A stretch of DNA of 64,000 bases from Pseudonocardia sp. HH130630-07. Lineage in GTDB: Bacteria > Actinomycetota > Actinomycetes > Mycobacteriales > Pseudonocardiaceae. A program made the position numbers and the translations under genes. Positions 9,290 to 17,489 of this stretch are shown piece by piece. Under the pieces are notes generated by a model. It saw only the letters and a list, made by a program, of their open reading frames with translations. It was not told where the DNA came from and searched no databases. The stretch spans positions 2,914,001 through 2,978,000 of the forward strand of contig NZ_CP013854.1 of NCBI RefSeq assembly GCF_001698125.1, written 5' to 3'. Position 1 is the stretch's first letter, and each line of letters starts with the position of its first letter.

Positions 9290-10153
9290 TCAGTCCCCCG
9301 GCGCCCAGACGGCGGTCAGCCGGTCCAGCTCGGCCGGCCCCAGCCGGATGTCCCCGGCCGCGACGTTCGCCCTGACGTGGTCCGCGCTCGTGCTCCCGGG
9401 CAGCGGCACGACGTCGACACCGTGCGTCGCCGCCCGGCTGTGTACCCAGGCGATCGCGACCTGCCCGACCGTGACGCCGTGTGCCGAAGCGATCTCCCGC
9501 AGGGCGACGTGCCCACCGGAGCCGCTCTCCTGCGCTGCGTGCAGGACGCCGTGCGCTGTCGGCGAGTGCGCGACGAGGGGGACGCCGAGCTCCGCGGCCA
9601 CGGGAACGAGATCGCGTTCGATGCCGCGTTCGGCCAGCGACCACTGCTCCTGCAACGCGGCGACCGGATGGACGGCATGGGCGCGCCGGAGATCCTCGGC
9701 CGTCACGTTCGAGAGACCGATCGCCCCGATCGCACCCTGCTCGACCAGGCGGGCCATCGCCTGCACCGTCTCCTCGATCGGCGTCGTCGTACTGCGGTGG
9801 TGCAGGTAGTAGAGCTCGATGTGATCGGTCCCGAGGCGCCGGAGGCTGGCCTCACACGCCCGGCGCACGTACTCCGAATCCGCCCGGATCCCGTAGCCGC
9901 CGGGCAGCGAGTCGTCCCAGACGACCCCGAACTTGCCGGCGAGCAGGACCTCGTCCCGGCGCCGGGCGATGGCACGGCCGACGAGATCCTCGTTGCCGTA
10001 CATGTCCGCCGTGTCGATCATCGTCACGCCCGCATCGAGCACCGCGTCGACGACGGCGACCGGGTCGCGGTCGGGACCGCCGGCCGCGTGCTCGCGCAGG
10101 CGCATCGCGCCGAAACCCTGACGACCGAGCGACGGGTGGCCCGCGGTCGTCAT
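9290..10153 (-). CDS. Aldo/keto reductase
   Basis: This 287-residue NAD(P)H-dependent oxidoreductase has the (beta/alpha)8 fold of the AKR superfamily. The catalytic tetrad is visible: Asp and Tyr in DTADMYGNEDLVG, Lys in AGKFG, and His in YYLHHRS. The C-terminal cofactor region includes PLPGSTSADHVRANV. The substrate is unknown. ATG at 10153 shares its A with the TGA of the upstream deaminase gene (TGATG), so the two are translationally coupled. The gene converges on the CAAX-protease gene. Confidence 0.92.
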   Translation of the reverse strand: MTTAGHPSLGRQGFGAMRLREHAAGGPDRDPVAVVDAVLDAGVTMIDTADMYGNEDLVGRAIARRRDEVLLAGKFGVVWDDSLPGGYGIRADSEYVRRACEASLRRLGTDHIELYYLHHRSTTTPIEETVQAMARLVEQGAIGAIGLSNVTAEDLRRAHAVHPVAALQEQWSLAERGIERDLVPVAAELGVPLVAHSPTAHGVLHAAQESGSGGHVALREIASAHGVTVGQVAIAWVHSRAATHGVDVVPLPGSTSADHVRANVAAGDIRLGPAELDRLTAVWAPGD

Positions 10154-10875
10154 CAGGCCACCGACCTGCGGAAACGGATCACGTCGACCGGTGTGTCGTC
10201 GTCGATGCCGGGATAGTGCCCGGCCAGCGCCCGCCGCAGGGCGGCGAGATCGGCGAAGCCGTCGCGGCGGGCGTCGTCCTCGGTCAGGTCGCGCACGGTG
10301 CACCCGACGACGTCGGTGACGTCCACCGGTTCGACGGTCGTGGTGCCGGTGTCCGCGTGGTCGAACCGGAGACGGCACGGCCCGGCGGTGGCGGGATCGT
10401 CCACGCGCACGGTGCTCGTCTTGGCGCCGGACCGGACGGCGTCGAGGTATCCCTCCCACACGTGCAGCTCCTGCGGGACGCCCGGTTCGAGCGCACGCTG
10501 GTCGAAGACGTAGGGCAGCAGATCGCGGACGGGCACCGCGGCCAGGCCGTTCGCGGTCCGCACGACGGCCCGGATCTCCGGGTAGAGGTCGAACAGGATC
10601 TGGCGGCAGCGGCCACACGGGGCGATCACGCCGCGCTCGTGCACGGCCACGACGCGGAGGAGCGGCAACCGGACCCCGGGCGCGGCGACCGCCTGACCGA
10701 CGGCGACGGGCTCGGCGCACGGCCCGCCGGTGAAGTGGAAGACGTTCACACCGGTGTGGACGGCGCCGCCGGAGTCGAGCACGGCCGCGGCGACCGTGTG
10801 GTCCGCGGAACGGTGGGCGGTACGCAGGGTGGCCGTCGCGGCCTCGACGAGCCGTCGTTCCGGTGGGGTCAGCAC
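10153..10875 (-). CDS. Cytidine deaminase-like domain fused to an ASCH domain
   Basis: This 240-residue protein has two domains. Residues 1-115 form a cytidine-deaminase-like zinc enzyme with CAE at 53-55 (the H/C-x-E motif) and PCGRC at 86-90, the two zinc-binding motifs. Residues about 118-240 resemble an ASCH domain (ELHVWEGYLDAVRSGAKTSTVRVDD, then PVDVTDVVGCTVRDLTEDDA), a PUA-like fold associated with RNA or modified-base metabolism. The combination suggests deamination of a free or nucleic-acid-derived base or nucleoside, possibly a modified one; this is inference. GTG at 10875 is chosen because it opens the deaminase fold; no ATG precedes it in a coding-like context. It is coupled to the aldo/keto reductase gene. 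Confidence 0.78.
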   Translation of the reverse strand: MLTPPERRLVEAATATLRTAHRSADHTVAAAVLDSGGAVHTGVNVFHFTGGPCAEPVAVGQAVAAPGVRLPLLRVVAVHERGVIAPCGRCRQILFDLYPEIRAVVRTANGLAAVPVRDLLPYVFDQRALEPGVPQELHVWEGYLDAVRSGAKTSTVRVDDPATAGPCRLRFDHADTGTTTVEPVDVTDVVGCTVRDLTEDDARRDGFADLAALRRALAGHYPGIDDDTPVDVIRFRRSVA

Positions 10876-10942
10876 GGTGCCGGAGGCTAGCCGCGGGCCC
10901 GGCCGCGTCCAGCCGTTTTCGTCCGGGGCGTCACGCGACGTC

Positions 10943-10960
10943 CGCGTTCCGCGGAACGCG
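10943..10960. repeat. Perfect 18-base intergenic palindrome, copy 2
   Basis: CGCGTTCCGCGGAACGCG repeats the core of the palindrome at 9227-9246. It lies between the deaminase start and the stop of the LysE gene. Confidence 0.7.
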
Positions 10961-10967
10961 CCGGGCC

Positions 10968-11591
10968 TCAGCCGTTCAGTGCCATGGCACCGCCGAAGCC
11001 GAGGAACGCCGTCCCGGCGACCGCGTCGAGGCTCCGCCGCGCCCGGCGGCTCGACAGCCATCCGCGCATCCGCACGGCGGCCAGTGCGAGCCCGATCAGC
11101 CAGCACGTGCCCACGACCGCGACGGTGAGGGCGAGCAGCAGCGCGTCGGCCACGGTCGCCCGCTGCGGGTCCAGGAACTGCGGGAGCACCGAGACGTACA
11201 TGACGAGGATCTTCGGGTTGGTGATGTTGCAGAGGAACCCGGCCGCGAACGTGCGGCCGGCCGCACCGTCGGGCGACGGTCCGCCGAGCGGGCCGTACCG
11301 CCCGCGCACGGCCGCCCGGACCGCCCGCAGCCCCAGGTACGTCAGGTAGGCGACGCCCAGCCAGCGCACCACGGTGAACGCGGTCTGCGACTGCACGACG
11401 AGCAGGCCGAGCCCGAACGCCGCCGCCACCCCCTGGGCGGCGCTGGCGGTGAAGACCCCCGCGGCGCTGAGGACGCCGTGGGCCCGGCCGCCGGCCAGCG
11501 CCGCCCGCAGGACGACGAAGGTGTCCGGGCCGGGCGCGAGCACCAGGCTGATCGAGATGAGCACGTACACGCCGTACGAGGACCACGTCAC
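10968..11591 (-). CDS. LysE-family translocator
   Basis: This 207-residue membrane protein of the LysE/RhtB export family is expected to export amino acids or related small molecules. The family signature near the N-terminus (LVLAPGPDTFVVLRAALAGGRAHG) and the central ITNPKILVMYVSVLPQF motif are both present, with about six hydrophobic helices. The substrate is unknown. It is one of three LysE-type genes in the window (also 12861 and 52137); the three differ enough to be independent genes rather than recent copies. Confidence 0.9.
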   Translation of the reverse strand: MTWSSYGVYVLISISLVLAPGPDTFVVLRAALAGGRAHGVLSAAGVFTASAAQGVAAAFGLGLLVVQSQTAFTVVRWLGVAYLTYLGLRAVRAAVRGRYGPLGGPSPDGAAGRTFAAGFLCNITNPKILVMYVSVLPQFLDPQRATVADALLLALTVAVVGTCWLIGLALAAVRMRGWLSSRRARRSLDAVAGTAFLGFGGAMALNG

Positions 11592-11672
11592 GGCGCGACG
11601 ATAACGCTCAGGGGGTCCGGCCGAGGCGTGCGACGACGCCCGGCCCGGAGCAGGGCCTGCGGGCCCGTGCCG

Positions 11673-12284
11673 TCACCGGGCGGCATCGGCACACGCGTCC
11701 CCGGCCGGCCACGGCTGCACGTCCAGCTCCGGCCACACCGACGCCCAGCGCCGGGCCTTGGCCTCGTAGACCGACCGTGGCGCCAGCACCGGGTTCGGGC
11801 GCACCCGCATCCCGAACAGGTCGTCGAAGCCGTGCGGCGCGTGCACGGCGACGTCACCGGCCGGGGTGCGGCGCACGCCGTAGCAGCACACGACGGCGAC
11901 GAAGTGGTCGATCGCGTCCGTGGCGGAGGTGAACCGCGGTGCCGGACGGCCGAAGTGTGCCTCGTACCAGAGGTGCACCCGGGCCTCGTTGCGCACCTCG
12001 ACGACGCCGTCGAGATCGGCGAACAGCTCCGCCGCCCGGCGGATCACCCGGTCCTCGGCGGACCAGCTGAGATCGGCGTCGTCGAAGTAGAAGAAGTCGT
12101 AGTCCGCGATCCCGGCGGCGGGGTCCCGTCCGGTCAGGACGTTCCAGACGGTCTGGAACACGGCGCCGCCGGTCAGCCACCAGTCGCCGGCGCCGAGCTC
12201 GTCGCCGCGTTCCAGGATCGCCGCGTTGACCGGGTTGGCGAGTACCGCGTCGACGAACCGGTCGCGCTGTTCGGCCGGCCTCAC
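11673..12284 (-). CDS. Nucleotidyltransferase-family protein (DUF925-like)
   Basis: This 203-residue protein resembles NTP_transf_6 proteins. It shows a TGGAVFQTVW motif near residue 35 and an acidic IADYDFFYFDDADLS motif near 55, the expected metal-binding acids of a nucleotidyltransferase fold. The family is widespread and its substrates are unknown. GTG at 12284 overlaps the TGA of the upstream DUF1772-like gene by four bases, so this start is preferred over a longer upstream extension that lacks conserved residues. Confidence 0.75.
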   Translation of the reverse strand: MRPAEQRDRFVDAVLANPVNAAILERGDELGAGDWWLTGGAVFQTVWNVLTGRDPAAGIADYDFFYFDDADLSWSAEDRVIRRAAELFADLDGVVEVRNEARVHLWYEAHFGRPAPRFTSATDAIDHFVAVVCCYGVRRTPAGDVAVHAPHGFDDLFGMRVRPNPVLAPRSVYEAKARRWASVWPELDVQPWPAGDACADAAR

Positions 12285-12759
12285 CGGGACCGCCGGTTCC
12301 ACGCCGCCCGCTCGTACCCGAGCGTCGCGACGGCGAGCAGGACCAGCCGGATCCGGTTCAGCGTGTACCACCGCCCGAGCAGCCGCCGGCGCTCGTCCGG
12401 GGCGAGCGGCGGGCCGTCGTCCAGCAACCGCAGGTTGACGGCCCGGACGAGGTACCCGGTGATCGCCGTCGCGCCGAGCGACGACACGGTCGCGACGGTG
12501 ACCGTCCGCCGCCGTCCGGCGTCGCGCCCCGCCGTCGCCGCGGTGCCCAGCGCCGAGCCGAGCACCAGCGGCAGGGTGGGGAGGTGGTAGCGCGCCGGGC
12601 TCCCCGGGCCGAGCGGGCCACGCCGGGACGGCCGGGGGCGTCGTGCTCGTCGGCGAGCCGGTCCGGGACGCCGGCGACCGCCTCGTAGAGGGTCACGGAG
12701 AACCACTGCGCGTGGCTCAGGCGGGCCACCGCGAGGACACGTTCGGACGCTGCGGGCAT
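12281..12759 (-). pseudogene. DUF1772-like membrane protein, frameshifted
   Basis: The N-terminal part (MPAASERVLAVARLSHAQWF... RLADEHDAPGRPG) and the C-terminal part (PARYHLPTLPLVLGSALGTAA... LLAVATLGYERAAW) are in different frames, joined near 12605-12625. Together they make a protein of about 158 residues like DUF1772 (anthrone oxygenase-like) membrane proteins. One added base near the GTGGCC at about 12618 would restore a continuous frame. It is either a true lesion or a sequence error. Its stop overlaps the nucleotidyltransferase start, which argues that the pair was maintained as an operon. Confidence 0.65.
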
Positions 12760-12860
12760 CGCGTCAGTCTGGCACCGCGGGCCCGGCCGACATCGCTGTC
12801 GGTCCCCGGCGTCCGCGTGCTTGGCTCCGGCACGGAACCGACCGTGAGGGAGCCACCGCC

Positions 12861-13502
12861 GTGATCGAGCCGACCGCAGTCCTCGGCGTCGCCGTCATCG
12901 CACTCGGCATGGTCCTCACCCCGGGCCCGAACATGATCTACCTGGCCTCGCGCGCGATCTCCCAGGGCCGCCGCGCCGGGCTCGTCTCGCTGGCCGGGAC
13001 CGCGCTCGGGTTCGTCTGCTACCTGCTCGCCGCGGCCGCCGGGCTCTCCGCGCTGTTCGCCGCCGTCCCGGCCGCCTACACCACGGTGAAGGTCGCCGGG
13101 GCGCTGTACCTGGCCTGGCTGGCCTGGCAGATGCTCCGCCCGGGTGGCCGGTCGCCGTTCGAGGCCCGCGACCTCGCGGCGGTGTCGGACGCCCGGCTGT
13201 TCGGCATGGGCCTGCTCACCAACCTGCTGAACCCCAAGATCGCGCTGATGTACGCGGCGTTGCTGCCCCAGTTCGTCCGTCCGGCCGACGGGTCGGCCTG
13301 GGGACAGCTCGTGCAGCTCGGCGGGGTGCAGATCGTCGTCGCCGTCACGGTGAACGGGCTGATCGTCCTCACGGCGGCCTCCGTGTCGGGATTCCTGGCC
13401 GCCCGGCCGCGGGCGATGACGGTGCAGCGCTGGGTGGCGGGCAGCGTCCTCGGCGGGTTCGCGGTCCGGACCGCGCTGAGCCCGGCGCCCGCCTCGTCCT
13501 GA
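12861..13502 (+). CDS. LysE-family translocator
   Basis: This 213-residue exporter of the LysE/RhtB family has VLTPGPNMIYLASRAISQGRRAG near the N-terminus and TNLLNPKIALMYAALLPQF centrally, plus about six membrane helices. GTG at 12861 follows AGGGAG (about 12846-12851) at good spacing. It stands alone, divergent from the DUF1772-like gene and convergent with the HIT gene. The exported compound is unknown. Confidence 0.9.
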   Translation: MIEPTAVLGVAVIALGMVLTPGPNMIYLASRAISQGRRAGLVSLAGTALGFVCYLLAAAAGLSALFAAVPAAYTTVKVAGALYLAWLAWQMLRPGGRSPFEARDLAAVSDARLFGMGLLTNLLNPKIALMYAALLPQFVRPADGSAWGQLVQLGGVQIVVAVTVNGLIVLTAASVSGFLAARPRAMTVQRWVAGSVLGGFAVRTALSPAPASS

Positions 13503-13512
13503 ACCGCGGCCG

Positions 13513-13959
13513 TCAGCCGAACAGTTCCCGGGCCCGTCCGGCGACCCGCTCGACGTCGCCGGGATCGGGGATCTCTCCGCGCCGGAACATCTCCACCTGC
13601 AGCGCCGGGCCGTAGCGCCCGTCATGGCCGTCGATCCGGTCGCGGGTGACCGGCTGGACGACGTGGTGGATGTGCCCGGGCTCCCCGCCGGCGTGCGACC
13701 ACAGGCACACGTAGACTTGCTCGGCCCCGGTGAGGTCACGGGCGATCCGCGCCGTGCGGCGGAGCAGCGGGCCCAGCTCGGTGGCCTCGGCGTCGGTGGT
13801 GTCGGCGACCGAGGTGACGTGCCGCCGCGGTTTGACGACGAGCGTGCCGAGCCCGAGCGGTCCGACGCAGTGCTCGACCACCCAGTGCGCGGTCCCGTGG
13901 ATCCGTCCGCCGGGCAGCGGCGTCTTCCCGGTCATGAGGTCGCACGCGTCGCAGGACAC
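13513..13959 (-). CDS. HIT-family protein
   Basis: This 148-residue histidine-triad protein acts on nucleotidyl conjugates (hydrolase or transferase). The triad segment is GHIHHVVQP, a variant of HxHxHxx. An N-terminal CDAC pair may bind zinc together with other residues. GTG at 13959 is preferred over the internal ATG at 13935 because it includes the CDAC motif typical of the family. The region between its start and the esterase 3' end (13960-14096) holds no further gene. Confidence 0.82.
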   Translation of the reverse strand: MSCDACDLMTGKTPLPGGRIHGTAHWVVEHCVGPLGLGTLVVKPRRHVTSVADTTDAEATELGPLLRRTARIARDLTGAEQVYVCLWSHAGGEPGHIHHVVQPVTRDRIDGHDGRYGPALQVEMFRRGEIPDPGDVERVAGRARELFG

Positions 13960-14096
13960 AGCCTGCGATCCTGCCAGGCGGGAAATGCCCACGACGCCCG
14001 CAGCACGGGGCGTGAGACTCGGCCTGTCCTCGCCGGACCCGGTGCAGGAACGGGTGCTCGGCGAGGTGCTGGCGGATCCGGTCGTCTGACGGGCCG

Positions 14097-15392
14097 TCAG
14101 CGCTTGAAGAGGTTCCCGCCCAGGTACATCTCCCAGTCGGCGTCCTCCAGGCCGTGACCGCCGGGCCGCAGGTGGTAGCTCATCGCCGGGCCGCGGAAGC
14201 TCTCGCCGGTCGTCGGCGGCCAGCTCGTCGAGGACAGGCCGGTGTCGCCCAGCCCGTACAGCTCGTAGACCGGTGCGGCACCGAGGTAGGAGAGGAACTC
14301 GCCCTGCGGGTCGGCGGTGCCGTCCTCGGTGGCGCTGGCGACGACGACCCGCCCGGGGGCGATGAGCGACAGCAGCTCGTTCTGCTCCACCGGCAGCGCG
14401 TCCGCGTTGCCCGCGAACTCCTTGTAGGTCTCCGGGAACCAGTGCGGGAACTGGTCGTTGATCGCGGCGATCGACTCGCCGCTGCCGTCCCGGCTGGCGA
14501 GCTTGGCCCCGGTGGACCCGGAGTTGTTCGAGATGACGACCGGGAACCGGGTGTCCTGGGCACCCGCCCAGAGCGCGGCCTTGCCACCGCGGGAGTGCCC
14601 GATCACCGCGACCTTGGCCGGGTCGACGTCGGGATCGGTCTCCAGGTAGTCCATCGCCCGGCTGGCGCCCCAGGCCCACGCGCTGACCGCGCGCCCGGCG
14701 TCGGCGGGCAGCTCCTGCCCGGCCGGATGGAACAGGTTGATCACGCCGTCGCGGAAGCTGCCGCTGTCGTCGGGCGCGACCTCCTCGGCGTTCAGCGCGG
14801 CGAACGCGTAGCCCGACTCGAGGACCGTGGACACCGGCGCGTACCCGGACGAGGCCCCGGCGTCGTCGCCCACCGAACCGCGGTGGTCGATCAGCAGGAA
14901 GGTGCCCTTGGGCTCGGACTCCGGCAGGAACAGTCGCAGCGTGAAGCTGCCGGATCCCTCGGGGCCGGTCACGTTGATCGTGACCTTCTTGCTGTTCGCA
15001 CCGCCACCGGCGGCGGTGTCGAAGCTCATGTCGGTGGGCTCGGGCAGGGTGCGCCCGTAGACGTTGTCCTGGAACGCCTCCAGCAGTTCCGGGCGACGGA
15101 CGTTCTCCCAGGTCTCGACGCTGTCCACGGCGGTGCCGTCGTCCAGCACGAGCGGGTCGGGTGCGGCCGATCCGCCCTGGGTGCTGCTCTCGTCGGTGTC
15201 CTGCTCCTGTTCCCGCTGCTCCTGCTGTTCCTGGGCCGGGCGGGTCCAGGCGGCGGGCTGCACCGACAGGCTGTCCGCGGCCCGCGAGGATGGTTCGACG
15301 GCGGCCGGTGCGCCGTCGAGCGCCAGCGGCGCGAGCGCGGCGAGCACGGACAGACTCCCGAGCGTCGCGGCGACCTTCGGCCACCTGCTCAT
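14097..15392 (-). CDS. Secreted alpha/beta-hydrolase, glucuronoyl esterase-like
   Basis: This 431-residue exported protein starts with a signal-like segment (MSRWPKVAATLGSLSVLAALAPLALDG). A Gln/Glu-rich linker follows (EQQEQREQEQD, about residues 54-65). The catalytic domain carries the nucleophile motif GHSRGGKAALW and an oxyanion-type HRG motif. A GGHGLED near the C-terminus is a candidate catalytic His. GHSRGGK is typical of CE15 4-O-methyl-glucuronoyl methylesterases and related polysaccharide-active esterases, so a role in plant cell-wall breakdown is plausible but not shown. The 267 bases upstream hold no gene. Confidence 0.75.
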   Translation of the reverse strand: MSRWPKVAATLGSLSVLAALAPLALDGAPAAVEPSSRAADSLSVQPAAWTRPAQEQQEQREQEQDTDESSTQGGSAAPDPLVLDDGTAVDSVETWENVRRPELLEAFQDNVYGRTLPEPTDMSFDTAAGGGANSKKVTINVTGPEGSGSFTLRLFLPESEPKGTFLLIDHRGSVGDDAGASSGYAPVSTVLESGYAFAALNAEEVAPDDSGSFRDGVINLFHPAGQELPADAGRAVSAWAWGASRAMDYLETDPDVDPAKVAVIGHSRGGKAALWAGAQDTRFPVVISNNSGSTGAKLASRDGSGESIAAINDQFPHWFPETYKEFAGNADALPVEQNELLSLIAPGRVVVASATEDGTADPQGEFLSYLGAAPVYELYGLGDTGLSSTSWPPTTGESFRGPAMSYHLRPGGHGLEDADWEMYLGGNLFKR

Positions 15393-15659
15393 ACGCCCGT
15401 CACCTCCGGTCACCGCGGGTCCTTGACGACACACGAACGTGCGGATCGTAGCGACTCGACCGGCCGTGCACAGTGATCCGGACGACGATCCGCTGCACGA
15501 TCGGTCACGCCGCCCGCGCGGGCAGGCCGGGTGCCCCGGTGGCCGGGCACCTGATCGGATGGCGCGCACCCGGACGGACGAGTGCGCACGGCGCGGCGGA
15601 CGAGCGTGACGGTCGGTGACATCGATCCGGACACTAGCGACATTCCCCTGTGAACGATC

Positions 15660-16598
15660 TCAGTTCGGGGTGGGCCGGCCCGATCCGACGATCTCCCGGT
15701 GCACCGCCCAGGCGTCGCCGACCGGGCCGAGGTGGCCCAGCTTGTCGGGGTTGAGGACCGAGCGGACGGCGGTGATCCGCCCGTCGGCGACCTCGAGCAC
15801 CAGCACCGTCAGCACCCGGCCGGCGCGGTCCCGGAGGACCGCGCCCGGCCGGCCGTTGACCTCGTGGCGTTCCCGGACGACGCCGGCGCCCGCCATCCGC
15901 GGGAACGCCGAGGCCAGCAGGCGCGCGACCCGGTCGGCGCCGACGAGCGTCCGGGCGAACTGCGGGGCCTTGCCGCCGCCGTCACCGGACATCGTCACCT
16001 CGGCGGCCAGCAGGTCACGCAGGCCGCCGACGTCGCCGTCGGACAGCGCGGCGAAGAACCGGGTGGCGAGCTCGTCGCGCTCCCGGGGGCCGGGTTCGAA
16101 CCTGGGCCGGTCGGCGCGCATGTGCGCCCGGGCCCGGACCAGGAGCTGGCGGCAGGCGGCCTCGGAGCGGCCGGTCGTCGTGGCGATCTCGGCGTAGCCG
16201 AAGGCGAACACGTCCCGCAGCACGAACACCACCCGTTCCAGCGGGCTGAGCCGTTCGAGCAGCAGCAGCGCGGCCATCGACACCGAGTCGGACAGCTCCA
16301 GCGCCCGCTCCGGGTCCTGGTAGGGGTCGGCGAGCAGGGGCTCAGGGAACCACGGTCCCGGGTACTCCTCGCGCCGCACCCGCGCCGAGCGCAGCACGTC
16401 GATCGCGATCCGGCTGACCGTGGTGGACAGGTACGCCCGCACCGACTCCGGCGCGGCCGGGGTCCGGGCGAAGCGCAGCCAGGACTCCTGCACCGCGTCC
16501 TCCGCCTCCGCGACGCTGCCCAGGATCCGGTAGGCGATCGAGAACAGCAGCGGACGCAGCTCCGCGAACTCGGCGGCCCGGTCGTCGTCGTCGCTCAT
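15660..16598 (-). CDS. sigJ: ECF41-type RNA polymerase sigma factor (SigJ-like)
   Basis: This 312-residue sigma factor has sigma2 (about residues 8-75), sigma4 (about 115-165) and a C-terminal SnoaL-like domain, the layout of group ECF41. The C-terminal part (PDKLGHLGPVGDAWAVHREI) includes the conserved region that tunes activity in this group, which has no separate anti-sigma factor. ATG at 16598 overlaps the stop of the carboxymuconolactone decarboxylase-like gene (ATGA). ECF41 genes are typically paired with such a gene, and the promoter in front of the pair fits the ECF41 consensus. Confidence 0.92.
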   Translation of the reverse strand: MSDDDDRAAEFAELRPLLFSIAYRILGSVAEAEDAVQESWLRFARTPAAPESVRAYLSTTVSRIAIDVLRSARVRREEYPGPWFPEPLLADPYQDPERALELSDSVSMAALLLLERLSPLERVVFVLRDVFAFGYAEIATTTGRSEAACRQLLVRARAHMRADRPRFEPGPRERDELATRFFAALSDGDVGGLRDLLAAEVTMSGDGGGKAPQFARTLVGADRVARLLASAFPRMAGAGVVRERHEVNGRPGAVLRDRAGRVLTVLVLEVADGRITAVRSVLNPDKLGHLGPVGDAWAVHREIVGSGRPTPN

Positions 16599-17083
16599 GC
16601 GTGCGCCGCCGGCCGGAACCGGGCCGGCAGGTCACCGTCCGCCGGCCGGGCGGTGAGGACGTTCAGCCGGTTCACCGCGTTCAGGAACGAGACCAGGGTG
16701 ACCAGTGCGGTGAGCTGCGCGTCGTCGTGGTGCGCGGCCGCGTCCGCCCAGGCGTCGTCGGAGACGCCCGTCGCGCCGTCGGCGATCCGGGTGCCCTGTT
16801 CGGCGATCTCCAGGGCGGCCCGCTCGGCCGGGGTGAAGACCGTGGCCTCGCGCCAGGCCGCCAGCAGGGCGAGCCGCACCGGTGTCTCCCCGGCCGCGGC
16901 CGCCGCCGCGGTGTGCATGCCGAGGCACGGCGCGCAGCCGTTGATCTGGCTGACGCGCAGCGCCACCAGCTCCTGCGTCACCGGCGGCAGCGACGAGCGC
17001 TTCAGGGCCGCACCGAGTCCCATGACGTGCTCGACGAACGGGACGGCGGTCGGCTCGGTGAGGTAGTCGATTCGGGCGGTCAT
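16595..17083 (-). CDS. Carboxymuconolactone decarboxylase/AhpD-like protein
   Basis: This 162-residue protein of the AhpD/CMD fold has the redox motif NGCAPCLGMH (CxxC followed by H) near residue 50. Such proteins act as peroxidase partners or decarboxylases; the CxxCxxxH motif favours a redox role. ATG at 17083 follows GGGAG at good spacing; an upstream in-frame start at 17119 adds only non-conserved residues. The gene is the usual target and neighbour of ECF41 sigma factors and is translationally coupled to sigJ. Confidence 0.9.
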   Translation of the reverse strand: MTARIDYLTEPTAVPFVEHVMGLGAALKRSSLPPVTQELVALRVSQINGCAPCLGMHTAAAAAAGETPVRLALLAAWREATVFTPAERAALEIAEQGTRIADGATGVSDDAWADAAAHHDDAQLTALVTLVSFLNAVNRLNVLTARPADGDLPARFRPAAHA

Positions 17084-17125
17084 GGCGTGCTCCCTCGGTC
17101 GCGGATCGGGCGCGTACACCCGGTG

Positions 17126-17152
17126 GACGAGACGACCGCGACGCCTGTGACG
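17126..17152 (-). promoter_or_regulatory. ECF41-type promoter of the CMD-sigJ operon
   Basis: On the minus strand CGTCACA (-35, 17152-17146) is followed by 16 bases and CGTC (-10, 17129-17126). ECF41 promoters are known to have TGTCACA and CGTC at this spacing. The predicted start lies about 35 bases before the CMD start codon, so the operon probably activates itself. Confidence 0.6.
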
Positions 17153-17174
17153 GGCCGGCGGGGTGACCCGGGTC

Positions 17175-17489
17175 TCAGCCCTCGTCCGCCGGGGCGCCGG
17201 CGGCGATCTCCCGCAGCGCGACGACGTGCGCGCCGACCTGCTCGCGCCCCTGTTCGGTCAGCCGGATCCAGGTCCGCCGCGCCGCGCCGGTCGGCTCCCG
17301 GTCCGAGGTCAGCAGCCCGGCCGCCGCCAGCGCCTTGAGCTGCTTGGACAGTGCCGAGTCGCTGAGCCCGACCCGGTCCCGGATGAACCCGAACTCGACC
17401 TTACCGGCCGCGACGAGCGTGGCGGCGATCCGCAGCCGGGTCGGGTCCAGCAGCAGCGGGACCAGCCGGGTGTCGGCGGGCTCAGGCAC
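17175..17489 (-). CDS. Winged-helix transcriptional regulator (MarR/ArsR-like)
   Basis: This 104-residue protein consists almost entirely of a winged helix-turn-helix (LLDPTRLRIAATLVAAGKVEFGFIRDRVGLSDSALSKQLKALAAAGLL), the HTH_34-like single-domain type. No metal-binding cysteines are present, so it is not a classic metal sensor. It overlaps the upstream membrane-protein gene by eight bases and probably regulates that operon through the palindrome at 17986-18010. Confidence 0.88.
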   Translation of the reverse strand: MPEPADTRLVPLLLDPTRLRIAATLVAAGKVEFGFIRDRVGLSDSALSKQLKALAAAGLLTSDREPTGAARRTWIRLTEQGREQVGAHVVALREIAAGAPADEG

